A stretch of 62,862 nucleotides of DNA from Guillardia theta CCMP2712 (Eukaryota; Cryptophyceae; Pyrenomonadales; Geminigeraceae), in contig NW_005434596.1 in NCBI RefSeq assembly GCF_000315625.1, forward strand, positions 1 through 62,862. The letters are read 5' to 3'. Below the pieces are notes generated by a model. It was not told where the DNA came from. It worked only from the letters and a program-made list of their open reading frames with translations, and ran no database searches. Within the stretch, counting starts at the first letter, position 1. Every line of letters begins with the position of its first letter. Shown here piece by piece: positions 1 to 12,615 of the stretch. The translations under genes were made by a program, and so were the position numbers.

Positions 1-3000
1 GACCCCCCAAGGGCAACATGGCCTTGTGCAGGCCCGTGAGCTTGGCGACCTCCGTCCTCCCGTAGCACTCCAGCGACGCTCCCAGGAGGCCGATGCACTC
101 GTTGATCGTGAGGAAGTCGTATCCCGGCTCGAGGGCGAAGGAGGTGAAGTTGAGGGAGATGGAGGAGGCGCCTGGAGGCTGGATGATCCACCGGCAGTTG
201 CTCCCGTCCTCGTACAGGCTTGACAGTGCCGATCCGTCGGACATGGACCCTCTCGCCTCGTCAAACAGCTGGCACCGGCACTTGCCTGTGCAGGGCTTGA
301 GAGCTGAGCTGCAGATGCTGTCCTGCAGCTCCTGACAGGCTAGCGCGTGCTCCCCGCTGTTGCAGACAGGGGTCGAGCAAGCCCTGCAGGAGGACCCGGA
401 GACGTACTGGCCGGGAGCACAGCGAATCTTTTTGATGAGGATGCGAGTGTTCTGACAGTACTGGCCTGATGACAGCGCGTACAGCTCAGCGTCAGCTCGG
501 ATAGACTTGGTCAAGCCGTTGAGGGCCATGACGCGACCAGCAGTCACGTAGTTGTAGTTTGACGTGGCGTAGACTGTGCCGTCGGACACCACGAGCTGCT
601 GGAGACCCCACGGGTAGCGTGCGATGACCTCAACAGTGTCCGTGTCGTTGGGAGCTACTTGCCAGCCGGCCGGCAGCTGGACCATGCCGCACTGAAGCCT
701 CTGGTTGGAGCTCGATAAGGGCCCTTGCAGGGGGTCCCAAGGCTCCGTCATGTTGTCCATGAGCACGGCGTACTCGTCCCCGCTGCGAGAGGTGACGGCG
801 AAGATCCAGCCGCACTGGTAGAGCATCGCATCGGGATAGTCCTGCCTGCACGACCTCGTGATGTTGCACCGCATGGAGGCTGGCCTCACGACGACGTCGC
901 TCTCCGGTGACGGCGGGGGCTTGCAGGCGAGGCAACGCGTGCCTGACTGGAAGTATCCCGGCTGACAGCGCCAAGCGCACTCCTCGTCAGCGGCGTCGAG
1001 GAAGTAGGCGAAGTTGGGAGCGTTCATGCAGGGCACACAAGCGCCTTGACTGCGATAGTGACCCGTGCCGCATCGCCACTGGCAGACCTGACCGCTCGAC
1101 CCGTCGGCTTCCACATAGAGAGCGTTGCTTGGCTTGGGATACCTCGGGTCGCACGACGCGCATCCCTCATACGCCTTGTAGTATCCTGCCCGACAGGTCC
1201 ATCCGCACCCGCCTGGTCCCGAGGAGGCTACCGCGTTGGCCGGTAGGCTGCCCGAGCATGGCGTGCAGTCTTGATCGCCTCGGCCCACGTAGCCGTCATC
1301 ACACTCTAGGCGCACAAGCAGCATCCGCAGGGCGTAGTATCCGTTGTCGCAGGACGAGAGGGCGTAGGAGTTGCCGCTGCTGTAGAGCATGTTGCTGAAG
1401 ATGCGGGTGCCGGGCGTTTGGTAGCTCATGTAGTCCTGGTAAGGCTGCGCCGTCTGGTAAGCGACTCCGTTGGCGAGCACGATGGCTCGAGCTCCCCATG
1501 GGTACGACCCGACGACTCTCACAGCTTCCTCGCTCCATGGCGCCAGCGTCCAGCCCGCAGGAGGCTGCTGGTACCTGGAGCCGTCATGCTGGCAGCTGAG
1601 GTTGAGCGACGTGGGAGCGACGTCGTCGAAGGCTGCGTAGACCTTGCCGAGGTACCTCACCACGTGCGTCAAGCTGTTACTGACGTTACACGCCTCTCCA
1701 TGGCTCTCGCCGCTCGCGCAGGCCCACTGGCATGAGTTGGGCTGGTCCAGCAGGCCCGGGGTAGAGTAGAAGCGTAGGGGGGGATGGGGTTCGTGCAGGG
1801 GAAGCACACCATCCACTCGGAGCTCCGGTAGAAGCCGGCATTGCACTCCCAGGGACACTTGCTGTCCGCATATTGGCTGGGGCTGGAAGGAAGAGCATAG
1901 CTGGCGTTGGCAGGGATGGGGTTGGAGCAGGGGTAGCAGTAAGAGCCGGAGAGGTAGAACCCGGGAGCACAGAAGAGCGACATGAGAAGAATGTCGCTGC
2001 ACGTGTTCCAAGATCGATACATACCGTCATATCCGATCAGTGAGTTGGATCCCCATCTATATGGGTAGTTACAGCATTGACAGCTGCTGGTGTACCAGAT
2101 AGAGCTGTCGGATAGCTGGAGGTAACATACTCCCCACCGCTGAGTCGCGATCGCCATCTGACTGTCCCCGGTGTTAGCAGCTATCGCCCAGCCCGCCGGG
2201 ATGCTGCTAAAGGTCAAGGGTGTGTTGCACTGGTAGGGGTCGTCGGGCCGGTGGCCTTGTAGGGTGGTGTAGAATCGGTTGCCGTACTGGAACATCTCGC
2301 ACTTGCTGGCGTTGACGTTGCTCCCTCCCCCCTGAGATCGATAGTGACCGAAGTCGCACGCCCAGCCGCATGCCGTCCCGTTGCTGCCCTCCCGCAGCCA
2401 GTGAGCCGCCCGCGGCTTCCTGTCCTCGCACGCGACGCACTGACTGTCCTTGAGGAGGTAGCCCGCGCTGCATCGCCACCCGCACTCTGTCCACGACCCG
2501 TTGACCCCCCCCGGCCCGTACGCTACGTACTCCGCGTGCTCCGGCGCCGTCTCGCACGCCTGACACGCCTCGCCTCGTCGCGTGTAGCCCGGGCTCGCAG
2601 CCCACGGGCAGACGCTGTCGGCGTAGCGGCTGGGGTCCTGCTGGGCGACGTAGAGGGCGTGAGGGGGGATGGGGTTGGAGCAGTTGCCGCAGCTCGAGTC
2701 GTTACGGAGGTAGTAGCCCGCCGCGCAGTACTGCGACACGAGCAGGATCGACCCGCACGAGTCTGTCGACCTGTACATGCCGTCGTACGACACCAGCGAG
2801 TAGCAGCACTCTGACTGAGGCGACGACCATGATGACGAGCTACACCCAGACGTGTACCAATTAGAGCCGTCTGACATCATCAGCCTGCAGGGGCCCCAGG
2901 TGTACATCCACGCTGTCATGCGGCTGTCCCCGGTGTTGGCAGCTATCGCCCAGCCCGCCGGGATTGCCTTCAGCCTGGCATAGTTACACCCATAGTAGGG

Positions 3001-6000
3001 CCCGTACGGGGAGGAGCCGTCGAGGGCGGCGTAGTATCGGTTGCCGTGAGAGCGCAGCAGAACACAATCTCCGTCTGCCGACGCGAAGTAGCCGAAGTCG
3101 CACGCCCAGCCGCATGCCGTCCCGTTGCTGCCCTCCCGCAGCCAGTGAGCCGCCCGCGGCTTCCTGTCCTCGCACGCGACGCACTGACCGTCCTTGAGGA
3201 GGTAGCCCGCGCTGCATCGCCACCCGCACTCCGTCCACGACCCGTTGACCCCACCCGGCCCGTACGCTACGTACTCCGCGTGCTCCGGCGCCGTCTCGCA
3301 CGCCTGACACGCCTCGCCTCGTCGCGTGTAGCCGGGCTCGCAGGCCCACGGGCAGACGCTGTCGGCGTAGCGGCTGGGGTCCTGCTGGGCGACGTAGAGG
3401 GCGTGAGGGGGGATGGGGTTGGAGCAGTTGCCGCAGCTCGAGTCGTTACGGAGGTAGTAGCCCGCCGCGCAGTACTGCGACACGAGCAGGATCGACCCGT
3501 ACCTGTCTGTCGACCTGTACATGCCGTCGTACGACACCAGCGAGTAGCAGCACTCTGACTGAGGCGACGACCATGATGACGAGCTACACCCAGACGTGTA
3601 CCAATTAGAGCCGTCTGACATCATCAGCCTGCAGGGGCCCCAGGTGTACATCCACGCTGTCATGCGGCTGTCCCCGGTGTTGGCAGCTATCGCCCAGCCC
3701 GCCGGAATCGCCTTCAGCCCGACATTGACGTTGTAATAGTACCAGTAGTAATTGTAACTGTTATCTCCCCTCCATAGAGAGGAGCCGTCGAGGGCGGCGT
3801 AGTATCGGTTGCCGTACGAGCGCAGCGGCAGACAGTCTCCGTCTGCCGACGCGAAGTAGCCGAAGTCGCACGCCCAGCCGCATGCCGTCCCGTTGCTGCC
3901 CTCCCGCAGCCAGTGAGCCGCCCGCGGCTTCCTGTCCTCGCACGCGACGCACTGACCGTCCTTGAGGAGGTAGCCCGCGCTGCATCGCCACCCGCACTCC
4001 GTCCACGACCCGTTGACCCCACCCGGCCCGTACGCTACGTACTCCGCGTGCTCCGGCGCCGTCTCGCACGCCTGACACGCCTCGCCTCGTCGCGTGTAGC
4101 CGGGCTCGCAGGCCCACGGGCAGACGCTGTCGGCGTAGCGGCTGGGGTCCTGCTGGGCGACGTAGAGGGCGTGAGGGGGGATGGGGTTGGAGCAGTTGCC
4201 GCAGCTCGAGTCGTTACGGAGGTAGTAGCCTGCCGCGCAGTACTGCGACACGAGCAGGATCGACCCGCACGAGTCTGTCGACCTGTACATGCCGTCGTAC
4301 GACACCAGCGAGTAGCAGCACTCTGACTGAGGCGATGACGACGACGTACACCAGGAGCTGTACCAGGAAGAGCCGTCTGACATCATCAGCCTGCAGGGGC
4401 CCCAGGTGTACATCCACGCTGTCATGCGGCTGTCCCCGGTGTTGGCAGCTATCGCCCAGCCCGCAGGGATCGCCCTCAGCCCACCGTTGCAGTTGTTGGG
4501 ATCATACGGAGAGGAGCCGTCGAGGGCGGCGTAGTATCGGTTGCCGTACGAGCGCAGCGGCAGACAGTCTCCGTCTGCCGACGCGAAGTAGCCGAAGTCG
4601 CACGCCCAGCCGCATGCCGTCCCGCTGCTGCCCTCCCGCAGCCAGTGAGCCGCCCGCGGCTTCCTGTCCTCGCACGCGACGCACTGACCGTCCTTGAGGA
4701 GGTAGCCCGCGCTGCATCGCCATTGGCACTCGTACTCGATTTCGTGTCTCATCGTCAACTGGACATACTCAGCATGGGCTGGCAGCGTCGCTCGGTCACA
4801 AGCTACACAATGATCGGCTTGCTGCTTGTAGCCGGCGTTACACACATATGCACAGGTGGAGATGAGCTGGTTGTCTGCTGCTATAAGACTGCCATATGAC
4901 GAGTTGGCAGGCAGCGCGTTACTGCAGGGCACACAGCTTGAGCCGCTCTTGAGATATCCCGGGGCACATTCAGTAGACCTCAGCAGAACTCCCTTGTCAC
5001 AACCATTTGCCTTGTACATGCCGTTGTAGGAGCTCAGATATCCCCAGCAGCATTGCTGCGGACTGGTAGAGCTAGTGCTGCGAGCTGTGTACCACAGAGA
5101 GCCATCTGAAAACACCAAGTAGTTCGATCCCCAGGTGAAGTACCAAGTGACGTACTGACTGTCTTGGTCGTTGGGGGCGAGCTCCCATCCTGCCGGTACC
5201 GGCAAGTACGGATCGTCACGGCAGGTGTAGGGGTCGTTGGGAGCTCTGCCGCTCAGAGTCGTGTAGTATCTTCCGGCGTACTTGGTCCCGACGCACCTTC
5301 CGTTGCTCCTCACATACCCGAACCGACATGACCACTCGCACTGCCTCCCGCTGACTTCGCCTGCTGTGAAGTAGGCGAACTCTGGCAGACTCGTCTCGCA
5401 GGCTTTGCATGCCCCGTCTTGGAGGTAGTAGCCTGCATGGCACGTCCAGCTGCAGCTCTCTCCGGGCTCGCTCGTGGTGTACACAGCATTGGGAGGGGCT
5501 ACCGAGCAGGCAACACAAGAGCTCCCGTAAGCATCCCTGTAGTAGCCGGCGTCGCATTGCCAGTCGCAGTTGTTCTTGTTTGCAGGCGAGCCGCTGCTGT
5601 TGTAGGTGGCGTGATCAGGCTTGTAGCTGCTGCACGGAATGCAGCGGGTCATGTTGGAGGGATCCCTGTAGTAGCCCGCGAGACAGTCCTCTGCTACCAC
5701 CAGCACCGTCCCACAGCTGTCTCGTGACGTGAACATCCCGTCGTAGTTGTACAGTCGCGACGTACAGCACATGCCTCCGTATCCTGTGTTCCATGCCGTC
5801 CCGTCCTCCAGCACGACATTGCTGGCCCCCCACGGGTACTGAGACACCACAGAGATGCTGTCGCCTGTGTTGGGCGCTATCACCCACCCCTCCGGCAGGG
5901 CTCTCGCTCCCTCCCAGCTGCAGGTCGAGCTGTCGTATGGGGCTCTCCCTCCCAAGCTCGCATAGCGCTGTCCGTTGTATCCTACGGTGATGTCGTCGCA

Positions 6001-8561
6001 AGAGCTGCTCCCGCTCTGACGATAACCAAAGTCGCACGCCCACGAGCAGCCTGACCCCTCCCAGTGAGCATTGGGAGGCAGCGAAGACGCGCAGGCCTCG
6101 CATCGCCATCCGTCGACCTCGCGGTAGCCCGGCAAGCAGCTCCAAGCACAGCTGTCTGCCTTGCCCATCAGCCCGGCGCCCACGTAGACGGCAGCAGAAG
6201 GCTTGCCCGCACACTTGGAGCACGTCGAGCCTGACGGGTAGAAGCCAACCTGACAGCTCCACCCGCAGCTGCTCGCCTCCTGAGGGTAGGGCGAGAGCAC
6301 GTACTGTGCGCCGGAAGGGATGGTGTTGGAGCATGGGACACAGCGAGACGCGTTCGTCGATCCGCTTGCAGAGGCTGCAGGAGCGACGGCCATGTAGCCC
6401 GATGCGCATACGGGAGCGAGGAGCAGAACTCGAGCTTCGCAATCTGACGAGCGATAGTAAACTCTGTCATACGTCGAGAGATAGCCGCTACTGTAGTACG
6501 AGCCCGGGTATTGCCAGTAGTACCAATACCAATAATACCAGTTATCTCCTGACATGACGCTGTTGGTGAAGTAGCTCGAGCTGCTGTCCAGCACAAGCCG
6601 AAGAGCTCCCCAGTCGTACTTGGCGGTGACGTTGATGCTGATCTCGTTGTCCGGAGCGATCGACCAGCCCGCAGGCAGCGGCAGGTACTCCTGCCATTCC
6701 GACACACAGCCCCACATGGAGTACTGCGACGTAGGACCGTACCCGCCAAGAGTCGAGAACACGTACCCCTCCTCTTCCACTACCTCCTGCCAGGCACAGG
6801 AGTCCGACCCCTCCCCGCGCCCTGCCGACACAAACACAGCGTTGGCCGGCCTCTTGGTGCAGGGCATGCACACGCTCCCTGACTTGTAGAAGCCAACGTC
6901 GCACGTCCACCCGCAGAGCTCGTCGGAGTAGCTGGCGTTGCTGGGCTTCCCTTCGCACTCAGCGCAGCTCTCGCCTTTGAGGTAGAACCCGGGTTGGCAT
7001 ATCCAATTGCACGACTGCGATGCCGTAGAGAAGTCGGAGGAGTAGATGGCGTTGGGAGGGATGGAGTTGTTGCACAGCACGCACGGCAAGTCAAGCATCA
7101 CATACGGCGACGGCACACCAGAGACAAGCAGACGAGCCTCACGGTCGGGCATGGAGAAAGACGTCAAAGTTGACCCCCTGCCGTCGCTCATCATGTACAT
7201 GGTCGAGAAGTAGGTGTTCTGCATGCCGATCGCGACCCGCAAGGTGTTGTTGGCAAAGAAAGTCACCTCGAAGATGAGGTTCGGATGCCCCGGGAGCCCC
7301 GAGGTAGACGAGGTCCCCTCGAACCTCACCACGTACCCCCGCATGTCTCCCTCCCTGGTGGGGGTCCCGACGATCAGCTGGGCTGAAGTGTCTCCAGCTC
7401 CGACAAACAGAGTCGGGACGTAAGGATTGCTGGCTGACAGGGAGGTGTAGGTCGACCAGGCTTGTCCGAAGGTCAAGTAGCTGTTGGACGATATGTACAC
7501 CGATGATTGCACGTTGTTCCCTCCAACGCAGAAGGGAAACCCAAGGTCCGGCACTCTCCAGCTCCCGTCATCGACAGAGCTTGGCGAGAGGATGTAGGAC
7601 CAATTTCTTCCTACCGCCAGGTCTGACTTGAGGTAGGATGTGTTGAGGATCGTCGCATTCGGAGGGCCTTGGAAGTGCGCAGGCGCTGGGTCTGCAGTCG
7701 CGGAGTCTCGATACCTCGTGGAGCAGAAGTCTGGGGTCTGACCTTGCGGGCATCCCACGTACACGATCAGTATCCGCATGTTGCAAGACGCCGGCCAGTA
7801 CAAGCCGTCGCTGCTGCGTAGAGAGGAGCCTCCATTGGAGCAATACCAGCATGTTGTGCGATAGTATGAGCCGCTTTCGACCAACATGTAATCGGTTCCC
7901 CAAGTGTACTGACTGATGACTTCTCTCGACCGCCAGTCATCCGGAGCGATGGCCCAGCCCTTCGGCAGCCGCAAGGCTTGTGTCTGGCAGTCTTCGTTGG
8001 TGCTGGTCCTCTCCGACATGTAGTATGTGCCGTCGAGGGTGGCAAACTTTCTGCCGCCGTACATGACGCTAGGAAGATCGTCTCCGCGCCGCTCTCCGTC
8101 ATCCTCAGATATCTGATAAATATCAAGGTCAGCAGCTGATGCTTCAGAGATCGTCATGTCACCATGGAGTTGTCGCGGAGCGAGTACTTGCTGTCCGCAG
8201 ATCCCACAGATCGCTGGAGGTCGACATGAAGCGCTCTCAAGTGCGCATTTGATGATGCAAGCGAAGTAGAAACTCCCTTGCGATGAGCTCGATCGCCTTG
8301 ACTCATCGGGCGCAGCTTGTCAGAAGCCGGCATCTTGCTTGAAGAGGAACGCAGCTGACGGTCAAGAGAGTCCTCCTGAGCGATCAATTGCTGGATCTCC
8401 ATCAGGCGTGAGGTGATGGGGGACGAGGCAGATCTCTGAGAGGGGCTGGTAGGCTGTTGATGCAGAGCATCGTCTCCTGTGGCTGAAACAGAAGCAGAGA
8501 CAGAGAAAACAAAAAGGAAAGCGAAAACAATCCCAAGACTCATCAGGCTGATGCGAGCCAT
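1..8561 (-). CDS. Giant secreted cysteine-rich repeat protein, frameshifted left copy
   Basis: Exon 1 (8561-8163, 133 codons) starts with a clear signal peptide (MARISLMSLGIVFAFLFVFS). A 50-nt intron (8113-8162, GTGACA...TTATCAG) joins it in phase 0 to the long exon. The start matches the other copy; an upstream in-frame Met at 8606 is not shared. The protein alternates GCC2/GCC3 (ephrin-receptor-like) cysteine modules with a ~110-residue module of unknown type. Against the right copy, one G is missing near 1771-1773. This shifts the frame after the residues NPIPPYA, and the shifted frame ends at a stop at 1669. Downstream bases still match the right copy, so the remaining modules exist but are out of frame. 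Homology stops at base 22, inside the CUB domain. It is probably a decaying duplicate, but a one-base assembly error cannot be excluded. It is likely extracellular or cell-surface. Confidence 0.75.
2340..4720 (-). repeat. Tandem protein-coding repeats inside left cysteine-rich gene
   Basis: Units of about 730-770 bp repeat in tandem; the same landmark (a CGWACDFGY-coding stretch) lies near 2356, 3101, 3868 and 4598. Each unit encodes one ~110-residue GWAIA/WG module and several cysteine modules. The first 200-300 bp of each unit are nearly identical, while the segment before the GWAIA motif varies in length and sequence. Confidence 0.85.
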
Positions 8562-8606
8562 GTCGCGAGAAAATTGAGACTGGAAGAAGAGATCGGTCAG
8601 AAGCAT

Positions 8607-8808
8607 TCAAGAATGGTTGAAGAATGACGAAAAACTTGTGGAAGCAAGGTGATAGTTTTGCATAAGAAACAAATGGAGAAGCAAAATTCACAAAAAAGAA
8701 TGAGAAAAGTAATGCACTTGGTTGACATAGAATCCATAATGCAAGAATTTCAGTTTGCAGGGGCTGTTGAAGAGAGTGAGGCTGGTCAAGATTGCGGGTG
8801 CGAAAGAC
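8607..8808 (-). promoter_or_regulatory. Unshared upstream segment of left cysteine-rich gene
   Basis: It begins 45 bases upstream of the start codon. This AT-rich ~200 bp has no counterpart in the right copy, where a different ~117 bp stands in its place. Homology resumes at 8809. Its position makes it a probable promoter or 5' UTR. I see no clear core element. Confidence 0.35.
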
Positions 8809-9258
8809 TAGAGCTGAGATATTCGAAGGGGACAACATGAAGTGAGGAGAGGATGATTCATTTCTAGAGCGATTGAGGAGGAGAGCAAGGAAAGGAAGCA
8901 TCTGGAGGGCACAGGAGAGCAGAAGCCGGGCAAGGCCATGGCCATGGGGAGCGGGAGGGATCCAGTGGATAAGTGCCAGCGATCAAATTCGGAGAACAAC
9001 GTGACTACCCCTACCCTGATTGACTTAGGAAGTACCCCTCTCGTCCAAAGGAAATTAGTGAGCTACACACCCCTATGATGGATGACCCACCCTAGCAATA
9101 CTTTCATGCCCGTGATCCTCTTTTCGACCACCGGTACTTGTGATGCCCCTGGTACTCGAGCAGTTGCGGGAGCTAGTTTACGTAAGGACGACCACCCCTT
9201 CTACATAGTTCGACCACCCCCTGTATGAACATAATAATGATGGGATCGATCAGAGACT

Positions 9259-9380
9259 TTATAGTACTGCCGGTACACTCTAACTTGATGAATTATTAAA
9301 CCGGCGTACTTTTCGTGCCACCTTTTTTTGTCTGAGGCTTGAGCGAGGCTGACTGAGAAATCACTCGTGGCCCCTCGCCG
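9259..9380 (+). repeat. Dispersed ~120-bp repeat, inverted relative to 47176-47293
   Basis: The reverse complement of this stretch matches 47176-47293 over almost its whole length. Shared blocks include ccacctttttttgtctgagg and actgagaaatcactcgtgg. Small indels separate the two. It contains no ORF of note. It could be a MITE- or SINE-like element, or a non-coding RNA gene; I recognise neither tRNA boxes nor an snRNA. Confidence 0.75.
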
Positions 9381-9419
9381 TCCGGGCCCGGCCGATTTCG
9401 CCGGGTCGTCGACGATGGA

Positions 9420-10531
9420 AGGAGGGATGGGTGAAGATGGAGGAGGAGGAGGAGGAGGAGGAGGAGGCATGACGATGGGGCTGGTCAGTGGCCTACAGGT
9501 GAGGGACACGGATGATCTCAAGATGCCTCATTTTGATGACTCAAATCATTGATACTCTCATAAGAAATGCTTGTTGATGAGTAGCAGTGCAGCTATTATT
9601 GACAAAGGTTCAACAGGCCTGCACGTCTCTGGTCTTGGTGGTGGTTCTGTTGAAAGATTTCTGGCCTGGCCCGTAGGTTTTACAATGACACAACTAGGAT
9701 CTAATGGTTTGTCAGCATGATGTACGGGTGTATGAGCGTCGTCACGGCGTTGGTTGGGCTTCTCTGTTCTTGCTTTCCCAGGTATGCAAGAAAGGCTGCT
9801 TCAGAACTCACATCAGTGCAGCCTGCTGTACTCGTATTACATCCTGAACGCATTGGTGATGAAAAGATCTCGAGCCTGCTATGGAGATTGATGGTTCGCA
9901 GTGCCTGGGGCTGGTGGTTGACCCAGCAATATCTCAGATTCAAGAATGCGCGGTGAGGACAAAGAACGGGACCCAGTTACAAATGCTGGATTTGCTGACT
10001 GTGAAACAGAGTTGCACGCCATCAGATTGTTCTTGTTCCATCTGGCTGTACTAGCAGCTACGCCTTATTCTTGTATCGGTGACATCCTGGTAGAATCCTC
10101 TGCCTCTGTGCAGGGTTGGTCTTTCAAGTGTTCGGCATTGCGACAGCCATGTCGGTGAATAGCCAACCTGTAACGTCGGAGATGGCCGACCACTTTCAGA
10201 GGAGAGAAAACGAAGAGCAGAGGTTCGACCAGTTGGCAGAGATGCTTTGCTGAATTGATCTCAAGTGCTAGCCAACTTCCGACCAGAAGCAATCTGACAG
10301 AGCGATTGATCCAGAGAGGTGCAGATGCTGGCAAGAATCTTTTTGGATGACAGCTTTGCAGATCAAAGTGAACCGCCTGATGATGTAGAAAGAGGTACCA
10401 CCGAAAGAGAACGAGCGGCAAAGAGGGACCAGGTCAGTTCGATTGTTTGCTGCGCTTCTTGTCTCAGAGAGCTGCAGAGGGAGAAGATATCTGAAGAGGC
10501 TCGAAGAATGGCAAAATCTGTGTTTGGATGA
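9420..10531 (+). CDS. Probable small intron-split gene, unidentified
   Basis: Coding-like patches on the plus strand can be chained with GT-AG introns. They include an N-terminal Gly-rich exon from the ATG at 9415-9418 or nearby, a hydrophobic stretch (VVTALVGLLCSCFP, about 9735-9780) running into a basic and Trp-rich segment up to about 9954, and an acidic/basic C-terminal helix ending ...ARRMAKSVFG with a stop at 10531. I could not join every exon unambiguously and recognise no family. The boundaries are approximate. Confidence 0.3.
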
Positions 10532-10609
10532 AACATGGTTCTCAGCATTCTGCTGCCGAGATGTATATTACAACTTCAAAGAATTCTAGTAAATTGTTTT
10601 CATGTCGAT

Positions 10610-12615
10610 TTAAAAGCTCGACGTGTCAAATCCTTTGCCCAAAGATAGTCCAGACTACATCGCAATGTTAGAACAACGAAATCAGCGAGGTGGTAACAGC
10701 ATACCGTAAGGAACTCTCGAGAGCCGGCTATCTTCCTCTTCATCTTCGTCCTCAGCTCTTCTTGTGTCAGCGGACGAGCATCGTCGTCCTTCTCCTCGTC
10801 GTCCGACTTCTCATCGCCGCTCTTGTCGTCCCTGCAGTTCACCATCACTCGCTACCTTCCACCTCCTAACCTCCTCACGTGTCGATCTTGGGCGGCTGCA
10901 CTTTGACGAGGGAGGCTCCGACAGGACCAGCAGGGCCCAGCCCGAGGGGGCTCTTCGAGGACAGCGTGATACCTTTCTTGACGACCTCGTCGGGTACAGT
11001 GATGCCCTCATGAAGTAGCTCGTAGATCAGTTCGGAGGCTCGCTGCTCGATGATGCCAAGGAAGAACATCATGTTGTTGTCAGTGATCACCGGGTGCCCG
11101 TCCTCGCACTGAAAGCTGTTCTGGACATCAAGTAACTTTGAGCATCCCAGCTCCTCGTACATCCTCCGAATGATTTTGAGGATCTCTTGGACTTTGGAGG
11201 ACTCATCTTCCTCGCGTTCGAGAAGGTCCTCGGCTTTTGCCTGCACCCTCGCAAGTTCTTCCTCTATCTCCTTCTGATACTCCAGCTTCTTGACGTCATT
11301 CTTTGAAACGTTTTCAACGGAGAACTCTCTTTTGATCTTGTTAACCTCTTCTGTTAATCTTTCCTCCTCCTTGTTCAGTTCGTTCACAAATCTGAACAAT
11401 TTGAAATTTTGATTCTCAGCCTCCAAGAAAGTTTCCACCAACTCATCAATATCCTTCAAACCTGTAGCCTCTTGCAATTGCGTGAAAGCTCTTTCAAAGT
11501 TCTCCAAGTCTGCCTTTGAAGCCTCATACTTGGAAGTGATTTCATGCAGCTGAGCTTTCTGTGCAGCGTCATCTTCATGGAACTTTAACTTTCGTGCTTC
11601 GTCCTCAATCCGAGCTTTTACTTGCCTTCTTCGTTTCTCCTCGCTCTCCATCTCGTTGTCCAGTTTTCGCCATTCTGCATCAAATTCTTGTTGATTCTTG
11701 AGAAGCTCAGCTTGATAGTACTTAATCTTCTTCTGAGCCTCGTCCCTGGTTTCCAGAGCGACGTTGGTCACTTCAATTGTATTCGCGATCTCTGTTTTCT
11801 TCTGAAACAGAAGAGATTCCATCTTGGTATGGATTCTGTCAAACTGAAGCCGTTCTTTCCTGAGATGCTCAATCTCTTCCCTAAGTTTCTTATTCACCAC
11901 CAATGATTCATTGAATCGTATCAAAGTTTTTTGCATTCGACCCTCCAGCATAGCAAGCTTCTTCTTCACCTTGCTTTCTTCTTTGTAGGACAGTGCCCGA
12001 CAAACATCATTCTTATTTCGGAACTTTTCTCCGTTTGGGGCTAACCAGTGTGTCATGCTCCCTTCCTTGATTGTCTTGTACCCCATTGTTTCAAGCTCTT
12101 CCATACTCAGGTTTGCTGGTCTTGACTTTGCCCGTATTCGATCTTGTATATCGTCGATTTTACTTGATATCGACTCAATCTCCCGTTCAAGGGCTTCATT
12201 TTGCCTCTTGTCAAGTTCAAGTTTGGCCGTGAACGTGTCGCTCTGGTCGTTGAGTTTTGATTGGTACTCTTCTAGATCCATGAGGGTCTTGATGCTGGGC
12301 CTGCTCATGTCATTCACTTTCACACGCAGACGTTCATTTTCTTCTCGGAGATGTTGCTCTTGTTTCCTGCAACATCCGTCACTTTCATCCCATTCACGTT
12401 GCCTCGTATACTACCTCTGATATTCCAATTTGCTCTCGCAATCTTTCTTCAACTGCGAGTTTTCTTTTTCAAGGAGTTTCACCACTCGTCTCAGCTGCTT
12501 CAACGCTACAGCAGCAGTCATGAACATTCTTTCATAAGTATTCCTCACCTTTCTGCTCATCAGGCCCTGGAGAACCCCCGATCTGTTCAGGAAGATCCGT
12601 GAGAAACGTCGGCAT
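10610..12615 (-). CDS. ODA1: Outer dynein arm docking complex protein (DC2 / ODAD1-CCDC63 family)
   Basis: Five exons join cleanly in frame: 12615-12549, 12505-12415, 12366-10879, 10831-10705 and 10654-10610, giving 605 aa. All introns are GT-AG and about 43-49 nt. The protein is coiled coil from about residue 20 to 450. A family hallmark is the stretch with ATGLKDIDELVETF followed by FRFVNELNKE, as in CCDC114/CCDC63 and Chlamydomonas DC2. In those organisms DC2 anchors outer dynein arms to doublet microtubules in the cilium. The C-terminus is a short acidic/lysine-rich tail encoded by the last two exons. A stop just inside the third intron would give a shorter form if the intron were kept. 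Family assignment is firm; the exact orthologue (DC2 against its paralogues) is less so. Confidence 0.85.

Larger units (their letters stand above)
23..9180. repeat. Segmental duplication, left copy (~9.2 kb)
   Basis: This segment matches 51267-60450 in the same orientation and at high identity, with few substitutions per line by eye. It carries a giant cysteine-rich gene, its signal-peptide exon and a few hundred bases of upstream flank. Identity begins at base 23; bases 1-22 do not match the other copy. Two upstream patches are not shared: 8607-8808 here against 59910-60026 there, plus small differences around 8960-9000. The copies lie about 42 kb apart, with all the unique genes of the window between them. 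Confidence 0.9.

Noticed and set aside
2207-5557. Long Arg/Ala-rich ORFs on both strands within the left cysteine-rich gene
   Set aside because: Shadow frames of the GC-rich repeat array; each recurs with every repeat unit and lacks the cysteine pattern.
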